In this document: positions 36,035-46,324 of the stretch, in pieces
Position numbering within the stretch: position 1 is the first letter of the stretch
Layout: the number at the start of each line of letters is the position of its first letter
Assembly (NCBI RefSeq): GCF_013761245.1
Contig: NZ_JACDUT010000010.1
Location: 1-64,000 of the forward strand
DNA from: Thermaerobacillus caldiproteolyticus
GTDB lineage: Bacteria > Bacillota > Bacilli > Bacillales > Anoxybacillaceae
Direction: 5' to 3'
Length of the DNA stretch: 64,000 bases
Translations under genes and position numbers: made by a program
The notes under the pieces: generated by a model
Database searches by the model: none
Seen by the model: only the letters and a program-made list of their open reading frames with translations
Told to the model about the DNA's origin: nothing

Positions 36035-36901
36035 TTGTGGATTTATTTTTACGCTGCTCATTTGTTAGGGGATTTTATTTTCCAATCGGATCAATTAATA
36101 GAGCAGAGAAAGGACAACCTTATAGCTACACTAGTCAAGCATGTTACCATTCATGCTATTTTAATGGGAATGGCTTGTCTCTTGATTGCACTTGCCAGTC
36201 CATCCATTACTAGTGCGACCCTTCGCTCATTTGGACAAGCCGTTTTTTTGATCGCTATTTCTCATTATGTCATTGATTACGGAAAAATGAAATTAAGCAA
36301 AAAAATAAATGGAGTAGGTAGTCAAGCATTGTTGTTTCTCATTGATCAGGTTCTTCATTTTTTGTCAATTATTTTGGTACTTCGTTATTTCACGACCGCT
36401 ACGTCAAATATCCAAGCATTTTATGTGATGTTTACAGGTAATGCTAGTATTTATGAAAAGGTTACCGCTACTATTTGTATCTTTATCTTAGCCACCTATG
36501 GAGCTGGTTATTTCCTTGGAATTCTCTTGCAAAATATTGCTCCAAACAACGAATTACAAGAAGGAATATACCGCTTATCAGATGAAAAGACAGAAGTAAA
36601 AACGAAATATGAAAGTGATGGAAGAAAAGAAACAGAAATTATCACTATCAAAACGGAACAGTACTTTCATGATTCACCAGCAAAAATTGGTCAAATCATC
36701 GGCATGTTAGAGAGGACTCTCATCGTGATCCTAATGATGATTCATTTACCACAGGGACTTGCCTTTTTAGCAGCGTTAAAAACATTAACCCGATTTAAGC
36801 AATTTGAACATAAACAATTTGCCGAATATTATCTGATTGGAACACTATCAAGCTCTATGATCGGAATTTTACTGGGAGTAGTTGCTTCAAATATATGGTG
36901 A
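36035..36901 (+). CDS. DUF3307 membrane protein
   Basis: The 288-residue protein opens with the family motif AAHLLGDFIFQSDQLIEQRK (residues 7-26) and has about seven membrane segments, with HYVIDYGKMKL near residue 81 and LFLIDQVLHFLSI near residue 99. A hydrophilic stretch (residues 185-215) precedes the last two helices. The repeated His and Asp in membrane-edge motifs suggest a metal or catalytic site, but no activity is known. The TTG at 36035 follows AGGGAG and starts 2 bases after the SatD stop, so the two are made together. Confidence 0.8.
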   Translation: MWIYFYAAHLLGDFIFQSDQLIEQRKDNLIATLVKHVTIHAILMGMACLLIALASPSITSATLRSFGQAVFLIAISHYVIDYGKMKLSKKINGVGSQALLFLIDQVLHFLSIILVLRYFTTATSNIQAFYVMFTGNASIYEKVTATICIFILATYGAGYFLGILLQNIAPNNELQEGIYRLSDEKTEVKTKYESDGRKETEIITIKTEQYFHDSPAKIGQIIGMLERTLIVILMMIHLPQGLAFLAALKTLTRFKQFEHKQFAEYYLIGTLSSSMIGILLGVVASNIW

Positions 36902-36953
36902 AAATGACTGGTATAATCGAGTGGAGTATTATTTAAAGTTTTTATAAGGGGAT

Positions 36954-37024
36954 AAAGCCATGACAGCTTTCTCTTATTCTAGTCAACTTTGATTCTATCA
37001 AAGAGGAAGCGGCATGGCTTTTTC
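36954..37024 (+). terminator. Long imperfect terminator after the SatD/DUF3307 pair
   Basis: AAGCCATG pairs with CATGGCTTTTT and inner arms CTTTCTCTT/AAGAGGAAG extend the stem around a loop of about 25 bases. A T run follows. Confidence 0.6.
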
Positions 37025-37138
37025 TATACTTTGTTTTTACGCAATTACGTAGACGAAAAAGTGAGAAAAAGAATATTATTTTGACTTTTATCAAGATAGT
37101 AGTAAAATGGAAATGTAATCGTTTTATCTTTCATGAAC

Positions 37139-37254
37139 GTGTTGCAAAACATATCATCCGTGTATATATAAATGCGGTGGCCTTTAGAGAACAACCGCGT
37201 TGGTTAGGTTTCTCGCTGTTCTGCATTCTTGTGCATACTCTAGTTTTGCAACAC
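37139..37254. mobile_element. 116-bp MITE-like element upstream of odhA
   Basis: GTGTTGCAAAAC and GTTTTGCAACAC are perfect 12-base terminal inverted repeats bounding 116 bases with no coding capacity. The ends share TGTTGCAAAAC with the IS-like ends at 45-90, 7571-7604, 17365-17404 and 18352-18397. The element lies 88 bases before the odhA start, where it could affect the promoter. No clear target duplication is visible. Confidence 0.6.
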
Positions 37255-37341
37255 CCTTTTTAACACTAGAACTGGTGTGGACAAAAGGGGATCAATCAAT
37301 TATGTAAGGCGTATTTAATTAGCTTTGGAGGGTATTCAAAA

Positions 37342-40182
37342 ATGAACACGCTTAGTGACAGCTTCAGAAATCCATGGGAAAAGTTTCACGGTCCAAATCT
37401 TGGATATGTCATGGAAATGTACGAACAGTACTTACAAAATCCAAGTCTGGTTGATCCAGAATTGAAAGAGTGGTTTGACCGATGGGGGCCTCCCGAGTTT
37501 CAGGGCACTAACAACGATGATGACCCGAAAGACGTTGTACATCACACAAATGTACCTGCAAACTTGTTAGAAAAATATGTTCAGGCAGTCAAATTAGCCG
37601 ACTATATTCGTACTTTCGGTCATTTGGATGCCAAAATTAATCCATTAGAAACGTCTGAAAAAGATTCGTGTCATATTGATATTCAAAGGTTCGGATTAAC
37701 AGAAGATGATTTAAAATCTATCCCTTCTTCCATTATAAGTCTGTATTTGCCTAACCATATTAAAAATGCGTTTGAGGCGATTCAATATTTAAAAGAGGTC
37801 TATACATCCAAACTAGCGTTTGAATTTGGTCATGTTCAAGATGTAGAAGAAAAAAAATGGCTATTACAAATGGTTGAGTCAGGCAGCTATCGACCTTCTA
37901 TCTCTAATGAAAAGAGAATGGAACTACTAAAACGGTTGACCGAAGTAGAGGTATTTGAACAATTTTTACATCGGACATTCGTTGGGCAAAAACGTTTTTC
38001 TATTGAAGGCATTGATATGTTAGTTCCATTACTCGATGAAATGATTTCAGAATCTGTACAAAAAGGAACAAAGCTGATTAATATTGGAATGGCCCATCGG
38101 GGTCGGTTGAATGTACTGGCGCATGTATTAGGAAAGCCTTATGAAATGATTTTTGCGGAATTCCAACACGCACCAAATAAGGAATTGATTCCATCCGAAG
38201 GTTCTATCGGCATTACATATGGATGGACGGGCGACGTCAAATACCATTTAGGATTAGATCGAAAAATTAAGAAAGAGAACACTGTCCGGACCGTTATTAC
38301 CTTAGCTAATAACCCAAGCCATTTGGAATATGTCAACCCTGTGGTTGTCGGCTATACGCGGGCCGCTCAAGAAACTCGCAACAAGCCTGGTTTTCCTGAA
38401 CAAGATGAGAATAAGTCATTTGCCATTTTAATCCATGGTGATGCGGCATTTCCAGGACAAGGGGGAGTGGCGGAAACGTTAAATTTAAGCCGGTTAAGAG
38501 GCTATCAAACAGGCGGCACGATCCATATCATTGCGAACAATATGATTGGATTTACGACGGAAAGTGAAGATTCCCGTTCTACGAAATACGCGAGCGATTT
38601 AGCAAAAGGATTTGAAATTCCAATCGTTCATGTTAATGCAGACGACCCAGAAGCGGTGCTCGCAGCCGCTCATTTAGCTGTTATTTACCGACAAACATTT
38701 AAGAAGGATTTTTTAATTGATTTAATTGGATATCGTCGTCACGGTCATAATGAAATGGATGAACCAGCCGCGACCAATCCATTAATGTATCAAACTATTC
38801 GTAAACATCCGACTGTTCGCCAGCTCTATGCCACTCAACTGGAACAGCAAGGGATCATCCAGTCAACGGAGGAAGTTGATCGCTTTGCCAAAGAAGTGGA
38901 GAAGAAACTGCAAGCAGCTTATAGAAAAGTGGCGGACTTAAAGGAAGAACTCGATTATGAAATGAATCCACCGGAAGTAGCGGAAAAAGGCATTCCGAAA
39001 ATCAATACAAGCGTACCTGTTAATGTGCTCGAACAAGTAAATCACGAACTTGTGCAATGGCCAGATGGGTTTCACGTATTTAATAAATTGGAACGAATTT
39101 TGAAGCGGCGCATTACCGCTTTTCAAGAGAACAAAATCGATTGGGCGCATGCCGAAGCGCTAGCATTTGCCACCATCCTTCAAGATGGAATTCCAATTCG
39201 ATTAACAGGACAAGATTCAGAAAGAGGAACATTCGCCCAACGTCATCTTATTTTACATGATGACAAAACAGGAAAAATATTTTCGCCGCTGCATCAGCTA
39301 TCAAACAGTAAGGCGTCTTTTGCGATTCATAATAGCCCGCTGTCCGAGACGAGTGTGCTTGGGTTTGAATACGGTTATAACGTATTTGCTCCCGAAACGT
39401 TAGTGCTGTGGGAAGCGCAATTCGGTGATTTCGCGAATTCCGCCCAAGTCATCATTGATCAGTTTATCGCATCGGGAAGAGCGAAATGGGGACAAAAATC
39501 CGGTCTTGTTATGCTGCTCCCACATGGGTATGAAGGACAAGGACCTGAGCATTCCAGTGCCCGTTTGGAACGGTTTCTTTCATTAGCTGCTGAAAATAAC
39601 TGGACAGTCGCCAATATGACGAAATCATCGCAATATTTTCATATTTTGCGTCGTCAAGCATTGATTTTACAAAAAGAAGAAGTGCGGCCGCTTGTCATTA
39701 TGGCACCAAAAAGCTTATTGCGTCATCCATTGGTCGTATCAGGAGCATCGGATTTGAGTAAAGGAAGCTTCCAACCGGTGTTGCCACAACCAGGGTTAGG
39801 ACATGATGCCGAGAGAGTCGAACGCTTAATCCTATGTTCGGGTAAAATCGCGATTGATTTAGCGGAAAAATTAGAAGAAGTGAAAGACAAGGATTGGTTC
39901 CATATTTTACGGGTAGAAGAATTATATCCATTCCCAATGGAGGAAATTTCTCGTTACATCAAGCAGTTCCCGAATGTAAAAGAAATAGTCTGGGTGCAAG
40001 AAGAGCCGAAAAATATGGGAGCTTGGAACTTTGTAGAGCCTCGACTGCTTACATTGGCGCCTGCGGGAGTTCAAGTCTCTTATATCGGTCGCAGAAGACG
40101 CTCTAGTACGGCGGAAGGCGATCCGATTGTTCATAAAAAAGAACAAGCACGAATTATTAACCAGGCATTCACACGTTCGTAA
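37342..40182 (+). CDS. odhA: 2-oxoglutarate dehydrogenase E1
   Basis: The 946-residue protein matches full-length Bacillus-type E1: the N-terminal [22 protein letters not shown] segment (seen in pieces), [20 protein letters not shown] near residue 250, the thiamine diphosphate motif [19 protein letters not shown] near residue 365 with ANNMIGFTT near residue 395, and the C-terminal transketolase-like half ([13 protein letters not shown] near residue 620; [16 protein letters not shown] near residue 733). It decarboxylates 2-oxoglutarate and passes the succinyl group to E2. GGAGGG precedes the ATG. odhB follows, so the two form the usual odhAB operon of the TCA cycle. E3 is encoded elsewhere. 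Confidence 0.97.
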   Translation: MNTLSDSFRNPWEKFHGPNLGYVMEMYEQYLQNPSLVDPELKEWFDRWGPPEFQGTNNDDDPKDVVHHTNVPANLLEKYVQAVKLADYIRTFGHLDAKINPLETSEKDSCHIDIQRFGLTEDDLKSIPSSIISLYLPNHIKNAFEAIQYLKEVYTSKLAFEFGHVQDVEEKKWLLQMVESGSYRPSISNEKRMELLKRLTEVEVFEQFLHRTFVGQKRFSIEGIDMLVPLLDEMISESVQKGTKLINIGMAHRGRLNVLAHVLGKPYEMIFAEFQHAPNKELIPSEGSIGITYGWTGDVKYHLGLDRKIKKENTVRTVITLANNPSHLEYVNPVVVGYTRAAQETRNKPGFPEQDENKSFAILIHGDAAFPGQGGVAETLNLSRLRGYQTGGTIHIIANNMIGFTTESEDSRSTKYASDLAKGFEIPIVHVNADDPEAVLAAAHLAVIYRQTFKKDFLIDLIGYRRHGHNEMDEPAATNPLMYQTIRKHPTVRQLYATQLEQQGIIQSTEEVDRFAKEVEKKLQAAYRKVADLKEELDYEMNPPEVAEKGIPKINTSVPVNVLEQVNHELVQWPDGFHVFNKLERILKRRITAFQENKIDWAHAEALAFATILQDGIPIRLTGQDSERGTFAQRHLILHDDKTGKIFSPLHQLSNSKASFAIHNSPLSETSVLGFEYGYNVFAPETLVLWEAQFGDFANSAQVIIDQFIASGRAKWGQKSGLVMLLPHGYEGQGPEHSSARLERFLSLAAENNWTVANMTKSSQYFHILRRQALILQKEEVRPLVIMAPKSLLRHPLVVSGASDLSKGSFQPVLPQPGLGHDAERVERLILCSGKIAIDLAEKLEEVKDKDWFHILRVEELYPFPMEEISRYIKQFPNVKEIVWVQEEPKNMGAWNFVEPRLLTLAPAGVQVSYIGRRRRSSTAEGDPIVHKKEQARIINQAFTRS

Positions 40183-40231
40183 CTCTGGAATGACCAAAAT
40201 ACAAACGAAAATGGCGAAAGGGGATATAACA

Positions 40232-41482
40232 GTGGCAGAAATCAAAGTACCAGAATTAGCAGAATCGATAACGGAAGGGACTATTTTTCAATGGCTCAAA
40301 CAACCGGGAGATTTTATTCATAAAGGAGAGCCGATTGCGGAGTTAGAAACCGATAAAGTCAATGTCGAATTAATGTCTGAAGAATCAGGGGTCATCACTA
40401 AATTACTATTTAATGAAGGGGATACAGTCAGAGTAGGGGATACAATCGCCATTGTGTCAGAAGAAGCAGAAGCAAACGTTCCACAAGAAGAGGAACCACC
40501 ACAGCAACCGGGAAAGGAAGAACCAAGCCAACCGGTAGCTGTAAAAGAGGAGCCCGTTAAAGAAGAATCCGTCACAAGACCAACTCAACGACCGGTTGCT
40601 TCACCAGCTGCGAGAAAACTAGCCCGAGAAAAAGGAATTGACTTATCCAAAGTGACGCCAGTTGATCCGTTTGGCCGTATACGTAAACAAGATGTAGAAG
40701 CGTATTCAAATCAACCGGCTAAATCGGCACCAACTGTGGAAGCAGTCAAACCGACGATACCTGATATGTTTGAACCGGAAAAACCAGTGGAACGAATGAA
40801 AATGTCTCGACGCCGTCAAACGATCGCGAAACGGCTTGTGGAAGTTCAACACACAGCGGCGATGCTTACAACATTTAACGAAATTGACATGACAGCGATT
40901 ATGGATTTACGCAAACGTCGAAAGGATGCGTTTTATCAAGAACATGATGTACGGCTCGGCTTTATGTCTTTCTTCACAAAAGCAGTCGTAGCGGCATTGA
41001 AAAAATATCCGCTGTTAAACGCAGAAATTCAAGGTGACGAAATCATTGTGAAAAAATACTATGATATCGGGGTAGCCGTATCGACAGACGAAGGCTTAGT
41101 GGTTCCTGTTGTGCGCGATGCGGACAAGAAAAATTTTTCTGAAATTGAACGAGAGATTTTACACTTAGCGACAAAAGCGCGCGAAAACAAATTAAGCTTA
41201 AAAGACTTGCAAGGTGGTACCTTTACCATTACCAATGGCGGGGTGTTTGGCTCGTTAATGTCCACACCAATTTTAAACGGACCGCAAGTCGGCATCTTAG
41301 GAATGCACAAAATTCAACTTCGTCCTGTTGCCATCGATGAAGTGCGCATGGAAAACCGTCCAATGATGTATGTAGCATTATCATATGATCACCGCATTAT
41401 TGACGGGAAAGAAGCAGTTGGTTTTTTAGTGAAAGTAAAAGAACTTCTCGAAGATCCAGAGCAATTATTATTGGAATCATGA
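40232..41482 (+). CDS. odhB: Dihydrolipoamide succinyltransferase E2
   Basis: The product is 416 residues from the GTG at 40232, which follows AAAGGGGA and begins [15 protein letters not shown]; upstream in-frame ATGs overlap odhA and are not credible. Domains are a lipoyl domain (residues 1-77, lipoyl Lys in [13 protein letters not shown]), a Pro/Glu-rich linker, a peripheral subunit-binding domain ([16 protein letters not shown], about 125-165) and the catalytic acyltransferase domain (about 190-416) with [13 protein letters not shown] (His and Asp active site) near residue 385. It transfers succinyl to CoA. It starts 49 bases after odhA. Confidence 0.97.
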   Translation: MAEIKVPELAESITEGTIFQWLKQPGDFIHKGEPIAELETDKVNVELMSEESGVITKLLFNEGDTVRVGDTIAIVSEEAEANVPQEEEPPQQPGKEEPSQPVAVKEEPVKEESVTRPTQRPVASPAARKLAREKGIDLSKVTPVDPFGRIRKQDVEAYSNQPAKSAPTVEAVKPTIPDMFEPEKPVERMKMSRRRQTIAKRLVEVQHTAAMLTTFNEIDMTAIMDLRKRRKDAFYQEHDVRLGFMSFFTKAVVAALKKYPLLNAEIQGDEIIVKKYYDIGVAVSTDEGLVVPVVRDADKKNFSEIEREILHLATKARENKLSLKDLQGGTFTITNGGVFGSLMSTPILNGPQVGILGMHKIQLRPVAIDEVRMENRPMMYVALSYDHRIIDGKEAVGFLVKVKELLEDPEQLLLES

Positions 41483-41507
41483 GGGAATTTTCCCTCATGA
41501 TTTTTTA
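41475..41507 (+). terminator. Terminator of odhAB
   Basis: ATCATGAGGGA pairs with TCCCTCATGAT around ATTT, followed by TTTTT. The odhB stop codon lies in the left arm. The rest of 41508-41804 shows no gene. Confidence 0.88.
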
Positions 41508-41804
41508 TTGAAATAATATGAACTCTTCAAACTCTTAAATAATTAAACCCCCAAAAACAACAACCTTATGTAATTATCGGGCTAGTCGTTTTTGAGGTTT
41601 CTACATTCTTAGAAAGTAAAAGGATCAATAGCTCGGTTTGTTTATACAGGTAGTTTTTTATCCGCTTTTGGCGTTTTGATTCCAACCATAAAATAATTGT
41701 CTTTTACTTTTAGACAGAAGGGAGTAAGAGAATTTGGAGATCCGTCTTTAAACAAATTCCCTAAAACACGGCCAGCGTGAGGTCAACAACTGTTTTCTAA
41801 GCCT

Positions 41805-42422
41805 TCATTTTCTCTCATCATAAGTACCAACAATAATCCTCAGCCCGTCATTAAAGAGATCATCAACCGTACGTCCTGAAGTAAAATATTCTTCTATGCC
41901 TGCCACCATAGTAGGGTGATCTTTTTTAAACTTCTCAAGATCAAAATGTTTAAGTCCTTCCGGAGAGAGAGGAGTTTGCTCTTCAATTACATACCCAAAG
42001 GTGTAGTGAGTGGCAGTCAGAACAATCAAGCGGGATTTCCGAAGACTGACACCGGCACTATGAAGTGAGTGTATAGCCACTTCAGATATTTTAGCCATCG
42101 TTAATGATAAATGCGCTCCCGCGACAACACGACCGCCATCGGTATACGAGAGCATTGCTTTGCGCAAGCGGTTAAGAGTATGGATAAGCCACTCTTGCCA
42201 AGGCTCGCCATCGCCTCGTGGCTGTAAGTCGGCAAATTCCGTCTGCAAAATCGCTTCGGCCATTTCGTTAACCAGAGCGGCCTTATTGTTAAAATGCCAA
42301 TACAAAGCTGGAGCCTGAACTCCCAGTCTTTTAGCCAGTTTTCGCAGTGTTACTCCCTCAAGACCACTTTCATTGAGCAATTGCAATGCTTCTTCTATAA
42401 TTTGTTCCTTTCTTAATGCCAT
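41805..42422 (-). CDS. TetR-family repressor, divergent from an oxidoreductase gene
   Basis: The product is 205 residues from the ATG at 42422, with GAGGAGAG 7 bases upstream; a TTG at 42488 gives a 22-residue extension without a site. The N-terminal HTH is very like tetracycline TetR (EEALQLLNESGLEGVTLRKL, AKRLGVQAPALYWHFNNKAAL). The C-terminal half fits the TetR_C domain (HTLNRLRKAMLSYTDGGRVVAG, then TFGYVIEEQT). It almost certainly binds the tandem TTAACA-type palindromes at 42546-42573 in the divergent region and represses the neighbour. The ligand is unknown. Confidence 0.87.
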   Translation of the reverse strand: MALRKEQIIEEALQLLNESGLEGVTLRKLAKRLGVQAPALYWHFNNKAALVNEMAEAILQTEFADLQPRGDGEPWQEWLIHTLNRLRKAMLSYTDGGRVVAGAHLSLTMAKISEVAIHSLHSAGVSLRKSRLIVLTATHYTFGYVIEEQTPLSPEGLKHFDLEKFKKDHPTMVAGIEEYFTSGRTVDDLFNDGLRIIVGTYDERK

Positions 42423-42532
42423 CGTATTTCTCTCCTCGACAGTTTCATCTTCAAGACTGCTTTTTGTTTTAGCAATCGAAGAGTTCAACTAAATTATCAA
42501 TTTATTCTACTTGGCATTGTACCACAAAACAC

Positions 42533-42580
42533 TTGACAAGTTTACTTAACACCGTTAAATTTAACACTGTTAAGTAAACT
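42533..42580 (+). promoter_or_regulatory. Promoter covered by two tandem TetR-type operators
   Basis: TTGACA (42533-42538) and TAAATT (42556-42561) are spaced 17 bases apart. The region 42539-42580 is a nearly perfect 42-base palindrome containing TTAACACCGTTAA (42546-42558) and TTAACACTGTTAA (42561-42573), 15 bases centre to centre. One operator lies inside the -35/-10 spacer and the other just after the -10, as expected for repression of the gene at 42603. Confidence 0.75.
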
Positions 42581-42602
42581 GCAAATTGAAAGGAGAAATG
42601 TT

Positions 42603-43571
42603 ATGAAAGCTGCAGTATTACACAAATTCGGAGAAGTGCCCCGGTACGAAGAGTTTCCTGATCCAGTTCCCGGTCCGGATGAAGTGCTCATCCAAGTCAA
42701 AGCGGTCGCATTAGAAAATGTGGATAAAATGATGGCAGAAGGGAAACATTTCGCCAGCCGTCAATTCCTCTCCCAACTTCCAGCTATAGTCGGTTTTGAC
42801 GGAATAGGCGAGCTTCCCGATGGAAAAATCGTCGGCTTCGGCGGCATAAAACCTCCGTACGGGGCAATGGCTGAAAAGGCAATCGTTCCGAAAACGAATA
42901 CGGTTCCCGTTCCTGAAGGCATTGACGCCGTGACGGCCGCAGCGCTTCCGGCTTCGGCATTATCGTCTCTCTTTCCGCTGAAATGGGGGGCAAAGCTTCA
43001 ACCAGGCGAAACGGTTCTGATCAATGGGGCGACGGGAGTATCCGGTAAGCTGGCCGTCCAGATCGCCAAGCTTCTAGGCGCGGGGCGGGTCGTTGGAACA
43101 GGACGCAATCCGGAGTCAATGAAACGGGTTTTGGAGCTGGGAGCGGACGCTGTCATTGATCTCAAGCAGTCCGATGAGGAACTGGCAGATTCATTTATAA
43201 AGGAAGCAGGAGAGGGTTATGATGTCATCCTCGATTTTTTGTGGGGACGTCCGACGGAAATACTGATCAAAACGTTCGTTCCTCATGAACTCGTTCCGGT
43301 GTCGCGGAGGGTGCGACTAGTACAGATTGGAGAAAAGGCTGGATCGACCATCTCACTTTCTGCGGATGCATTGCGAACCTCGGGGCTTGAGATTTTCGGA
43401 GGAGCTGCCGGTTGGACACCTGAGGCGATCAATGAAGCCACCAATCAAGTGTGGGCGTGGATAAAGGAAGGAAAGCTGAGCATGGACATTGAAACAGTCC
43501 CTCTTAAAGATATAGAAAGCGTTTGGAAGCGCACGGATTTTCAAGGCAAAAGGATAGTGATCGTGCCTTAA
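42603..43571 (+). CDS. Zinc-independent MDR-family quinone oxidoreductase-like enzyme
   Basis: The 322-residue medium-chain reductase has the GroES-like domain at residues 1-120 (MKAAVLHKFGEVPRYEEFPD, PGPDEVLIQVKA, IVGFDGIGEL) and a Rossmann domain with ETVLINGATGVSGKLAVQIAKLLGAG (seen as GATGVSG, near residues 142-148). The zinc-ligand Cys/His of true alcohol dehydrogenases are absent, so it belongs with NADPH quinone or enone reductases. It is divergent from, and overlaid by operators for, the TetR protein, so it is probably induced by an electrophile or drug. AGGAG precedes the ATG. The gene is richer in G+C than its neighbours, which may point to transfer. Confidence 0.85.
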   Translation: MKAAVLHKFGEVPRYEEFPDPVPGPDEVLIQVKAVALENVDKMMAEGKHFASRQFLSQLPAIVGFDGIGELPDGKIVGFGGIKPPYGAMAEKAIVPKTNTVPVPEGIDAVTAAALPASALSSLFPLKWGAKLQPGETVLINGATGVSGKLAVQIAKLLGAGRVVGTGRNPESMKRVLELGADAVIDLKQSDEELADSFIKEAGEGYDVILDFLWGRPTEILIKTFVPHELVPVSRRVRLVQIGEKAGSTISLSADALRTSGLEIFGGAAGWTPEAINEATNQVWAWIKEGKLSMDIETVPLKDIESVWKRTDFQGKRIVIVP

Positions 43572-44249
43572 GCGTAAAAAGTATGGTGTAGTTCAATTAA
43601 ATAATAGAAGTAGTTAACTTGATAGCGTCCAAACAGGATGAAGCTACGACTCCCGTCACCAGTTTAGAAGGAAAATCAAGTGTTACCAAAGATCAAATAT
43701 GAAGCAACCGAAGATCGAGCTATTATTTATATAGAGATAGTACAAAATGTTCTTGGAATCAGTGTATTTCCTGAAATGTTTTTGTTTCGTGGATCAAATA
43801 ATTCATTTAGAAGGAGATCGTTATTCGTACTATAGAGATTGCGGACAACATCTCTGAAAAATACTTCTCCAGCCGCCAAAAAGCTTATTGATTGTGTTAA
43901 ATCATGGTTGAACAATCAGAACTTATTAGATTTCTGAATTGCAGTTCATTTATTCTATTTTGGAGATCATAAAAAATAGAACTATGTGCTAAATAATCAA
44001 AAAAAACTAATAAGATAAAATTACAGCTAATTCATATTACTAAAATGATTTCTATTTTTATTTTACCATTCAAGACGTCAGATGGATTGACTTGCCCAAA
44101 GACTAGGTATCACCAACAGAGAATCCACTTTAAATGATATAATCTATTTAAAAAATCATCCTGCAAATTACAGGATGATTTTTTTATGATGATATTGGAA
44201 TTTAATGTTAAAATTTCTTTAGGAACCATTCGATAGGTGGTTGTAGGAA
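43572..44249. other. Intergenic, decayed sequence and a terminator
   Basis: Short protein-like pieces (YYRDCGQHL near 43830) lie in interrupted frames and cannot be named. ATAGAACTATGTGCTAAATA at 43976 recurs at 51820 with two differences over 25 bases. A strong hairpin lies at 44151-44186. Confidence 0.35.
44151..44186 (+). terminator. Bidirectional terminator-like hairpin
   Basis: AAAAATCATCCTG pairs with CAGGATGATTTTT around CAAATTA, flanked by A and T runs. No intact gene precedes it. Confidence 0.7.
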
Positions 44250-44700
44250 ATGACGAAATTACTTTTAACATCTTCTGGTTTTTACACGGAGTTCATAAGA
44301 AATGAATGTAATCAATTATTAAATCAAGAGCCAAGCAAGATGAAAGCAGGAATTATCATTACTGCTTCTATTGAACATAAATCATTGCCATTAAAGCTAA
44401 GAGAGATTTTCTATCAATGAATTTTGGTAAAGTCGATTTTATAGATGTTGAGTTTGATGGAAATGATTGTTTGAAAAACTACGATACTATTTACATTAAC
44501 GGTGGTAATCCGTTCTATTTATTCCGTCATCTAAAAAAGAGTGGTAAAAGAACTATTTGAAAATAACGTAATCATTGTTGGCGTATCTGCTGGTTCAATG
44601 ATTTTAGGACCCGATGTCATGTAACAACATTGACTGGTTCCCAAGCAGTAATCATCAATAACAACGTCAAATTTAGAGTAAGTACTATTTTAGACGATTT
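44250..44700 (+). pseudogene. Frameshifted S51 peptidase (peptidase E-like)
   Basis: The first frame reads MTKLLLTSSGFYTEFIRNE, GIIITASIEHKS, stop. A second frame gives VDFIDVEFDG and YDTIYINGGNPFYLFRHLKK. A third gives FENNVIIVGVSAGSMILGPD, where GVSAGS holds the nucleophile Ser of family S51. At least two shifts or stops separate these pieces, so the gene is dead. An intact family member lies at 61937-62644. Confidence 0.8.
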
Positions 44701-44826
44701 TTCTTATTTTCCCTCCTTGAAATGAACCTGTTAATTTAATTTGTAATGATCTTCCCTATCTTGGGATTTTACTGATGCGAAAAAATCAATGTGGTGTAAA
44801 AAAACGAATGGAAAGGAAGAAAAGGC

Positions 44827-46098
44827 ATGAAATCCATGTACCCGAAGAATGGCCGTGTTATTTTCCATGTTGACTGTAATGCCTTTTACTGTAGCTGTGA
44901 AATCGCGCGGGATCCATCATTAGAAGGAAAAGCGGTAGTAGTAGCTGGAGATCCGAAAGAACGCAGAGGGATCGTTTTGGCAGCAAACTATATAGCGAAG
45001 AATGATTTTGGGATATATACGACTATGCCTTTGTGGGAAGCGAAGAAAAAGTGTCCTCACTTGGTGATCCTGAAACCTGATTTTGACCTATATCGAGAAA
45101 TGAGTACGAAAGTTTTCAATTTTTTAGCCACCTTTTCGCCTATTTTAGAACCTGCTTCTATTGATGAAGGATACTTGGATATAACAGATTGCTATTCGTT
45201 AGGGTCTCCTCTTGAAATCGCTCATCAAATTCAAAAAGGGCTGTTAGAAACATTAAAAATTCCCGTCAGCATCGGGATTGCTCCTAATAAATTCCTAGCA
45301 AAAATGGCGAGTGATATGAAAAAACCATTAGGAATTACGGTTCTTCGCAAACGTGATGTGCCAAAAGTACTTTGGCAATTACCTGTTCAATCGATGCATG
45401 GGATTGGAGAAAAAACAGCTGAAAAGTTAAAAGGCATTGGTGTTTTTACTATTGGTGAATTGGCAAAAACGGAAAAAGGAGTATTAAAAGACTTACTTGG
45501 CATCAAAGGCGTTTACTTACAGGAGCGAGCAAACGGAATAGACCACCGTCCGGTTGATCCGGAAGCCGTTCTTAAATGGAAAACCATCGGCAATTCCACC
45601 ACCCTTTCTCATAATGTAACTGAGGAACATACTCTCATTGAAGTGTTACGTAGACTGTCTGATTCAGTCAGCAGCCGAATGAAAAGGAAGCGAGTGGTTT
45701 CATCCACTCTTCAAATTACTATTCGTTACGCTAATTTTCAGACGGTTACTCGGAGTAAAACATGGCTGAATCCGTTTCAGGAACAAGAGGAAATTTTTAG
45801 GTATGCGGTGCAGCTATTGAAACAGCATTGGAACGGAGATCCGGTGAGGTTGCTGGGGATTACTGCTTTGGATGTATTGGATAAAAAAGAATCTACCAAA
45901 CAATTAGATTTGTTCAGCTTTGAAGAAGATGCGAAAGATGAACCATTGTTGAATGCCATTGAACAGTTAAAACGAAAATTCGGTGAAGGAATTATTCAAC
46001 CTGTGTCTGAACTTCTTCACAAAGAAAAAAGTCTGAAAGAAAAGATACGATTGCGGTACGATACGAAACAGAAAAAAAAGGACGGTGAATCTATGTAA
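44827..46098 (+). CDS. dinB: Y-family DNA polymerase IV (DinB)
   Basis: The 423-residue translesion polymerase has metal-binding acids in FHVDCNAFYCSCE (about residues 12-24) and ASIDEGYLD near residue 112, the steric-gate/finger region RRGIVLAANYIAK near residue 46, two HhH motifs (MHGIGEKTAEKLKGIG near residue 195), a little-finger domain (residues 245-355), and a beta-clamp peptide QLDLFSF near residue 359. The length fits Bacillus YqjH-type DinB. I see no convincing LexA box in the 120 bases upstream, so SOS control is not shown. GGAAAGG lies before the ATG. Confidence 0.94.
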   Translation: MKSMYPKNGRVIFHVDCNAFYCSCEIARDPSLEGKAVVVAGDPKERRGIVLAANYIAKNDFGIYTTMPLWEAKKKCPHLVILKPDFDLYREMSTKVFNFLATFSPILEPASIDEGYLDITDCYSLGSPLEIAHQIQKGLLETLKIPVSIGIAPNKFLAKMASDMKKPLGITVLRKRDVPKVLWQLPVQSMHGIGEKTAEKLKGIGVFTIGELAKTEKGVLKDLLGIKGVYLQERANGIDHRPVDPEAVLKWKTIGNSTTLSHNVTEEHTLIEVLRRLSDSVSSRMKRKRVVSSTLQITIRYANFQTVTRSKTWLNPFQEQEEIFRYAVQLLKQHWNGDPVRLLGITALDVLDKKESTKQLDLFSFEEDAKDEPLLNAIEQLKRKFGEGIIQPVSELLHKEKSLKEKIRLRYDTKQKKKDGESM

Positions 46099-46324
46099 GT
46101 ATTGATATGGATCATGTACCGGAGGCTGCTAAAAGTGTAATGATACACGGAAAATATAAGTAAAACCAAGACAATTAGTTATTTATGTAGGAAGATGGCA
46201 GACTCATTTATTCTATTCTAAAGACATAAAGACCGAATCAAAGTAGAGCGTTACGAAAAGAAGAGCAGTTTAGTTGAAGAGGGTATATCAATTTGGATAG
46301 AGAATTTGTTTTTATATGTATATA

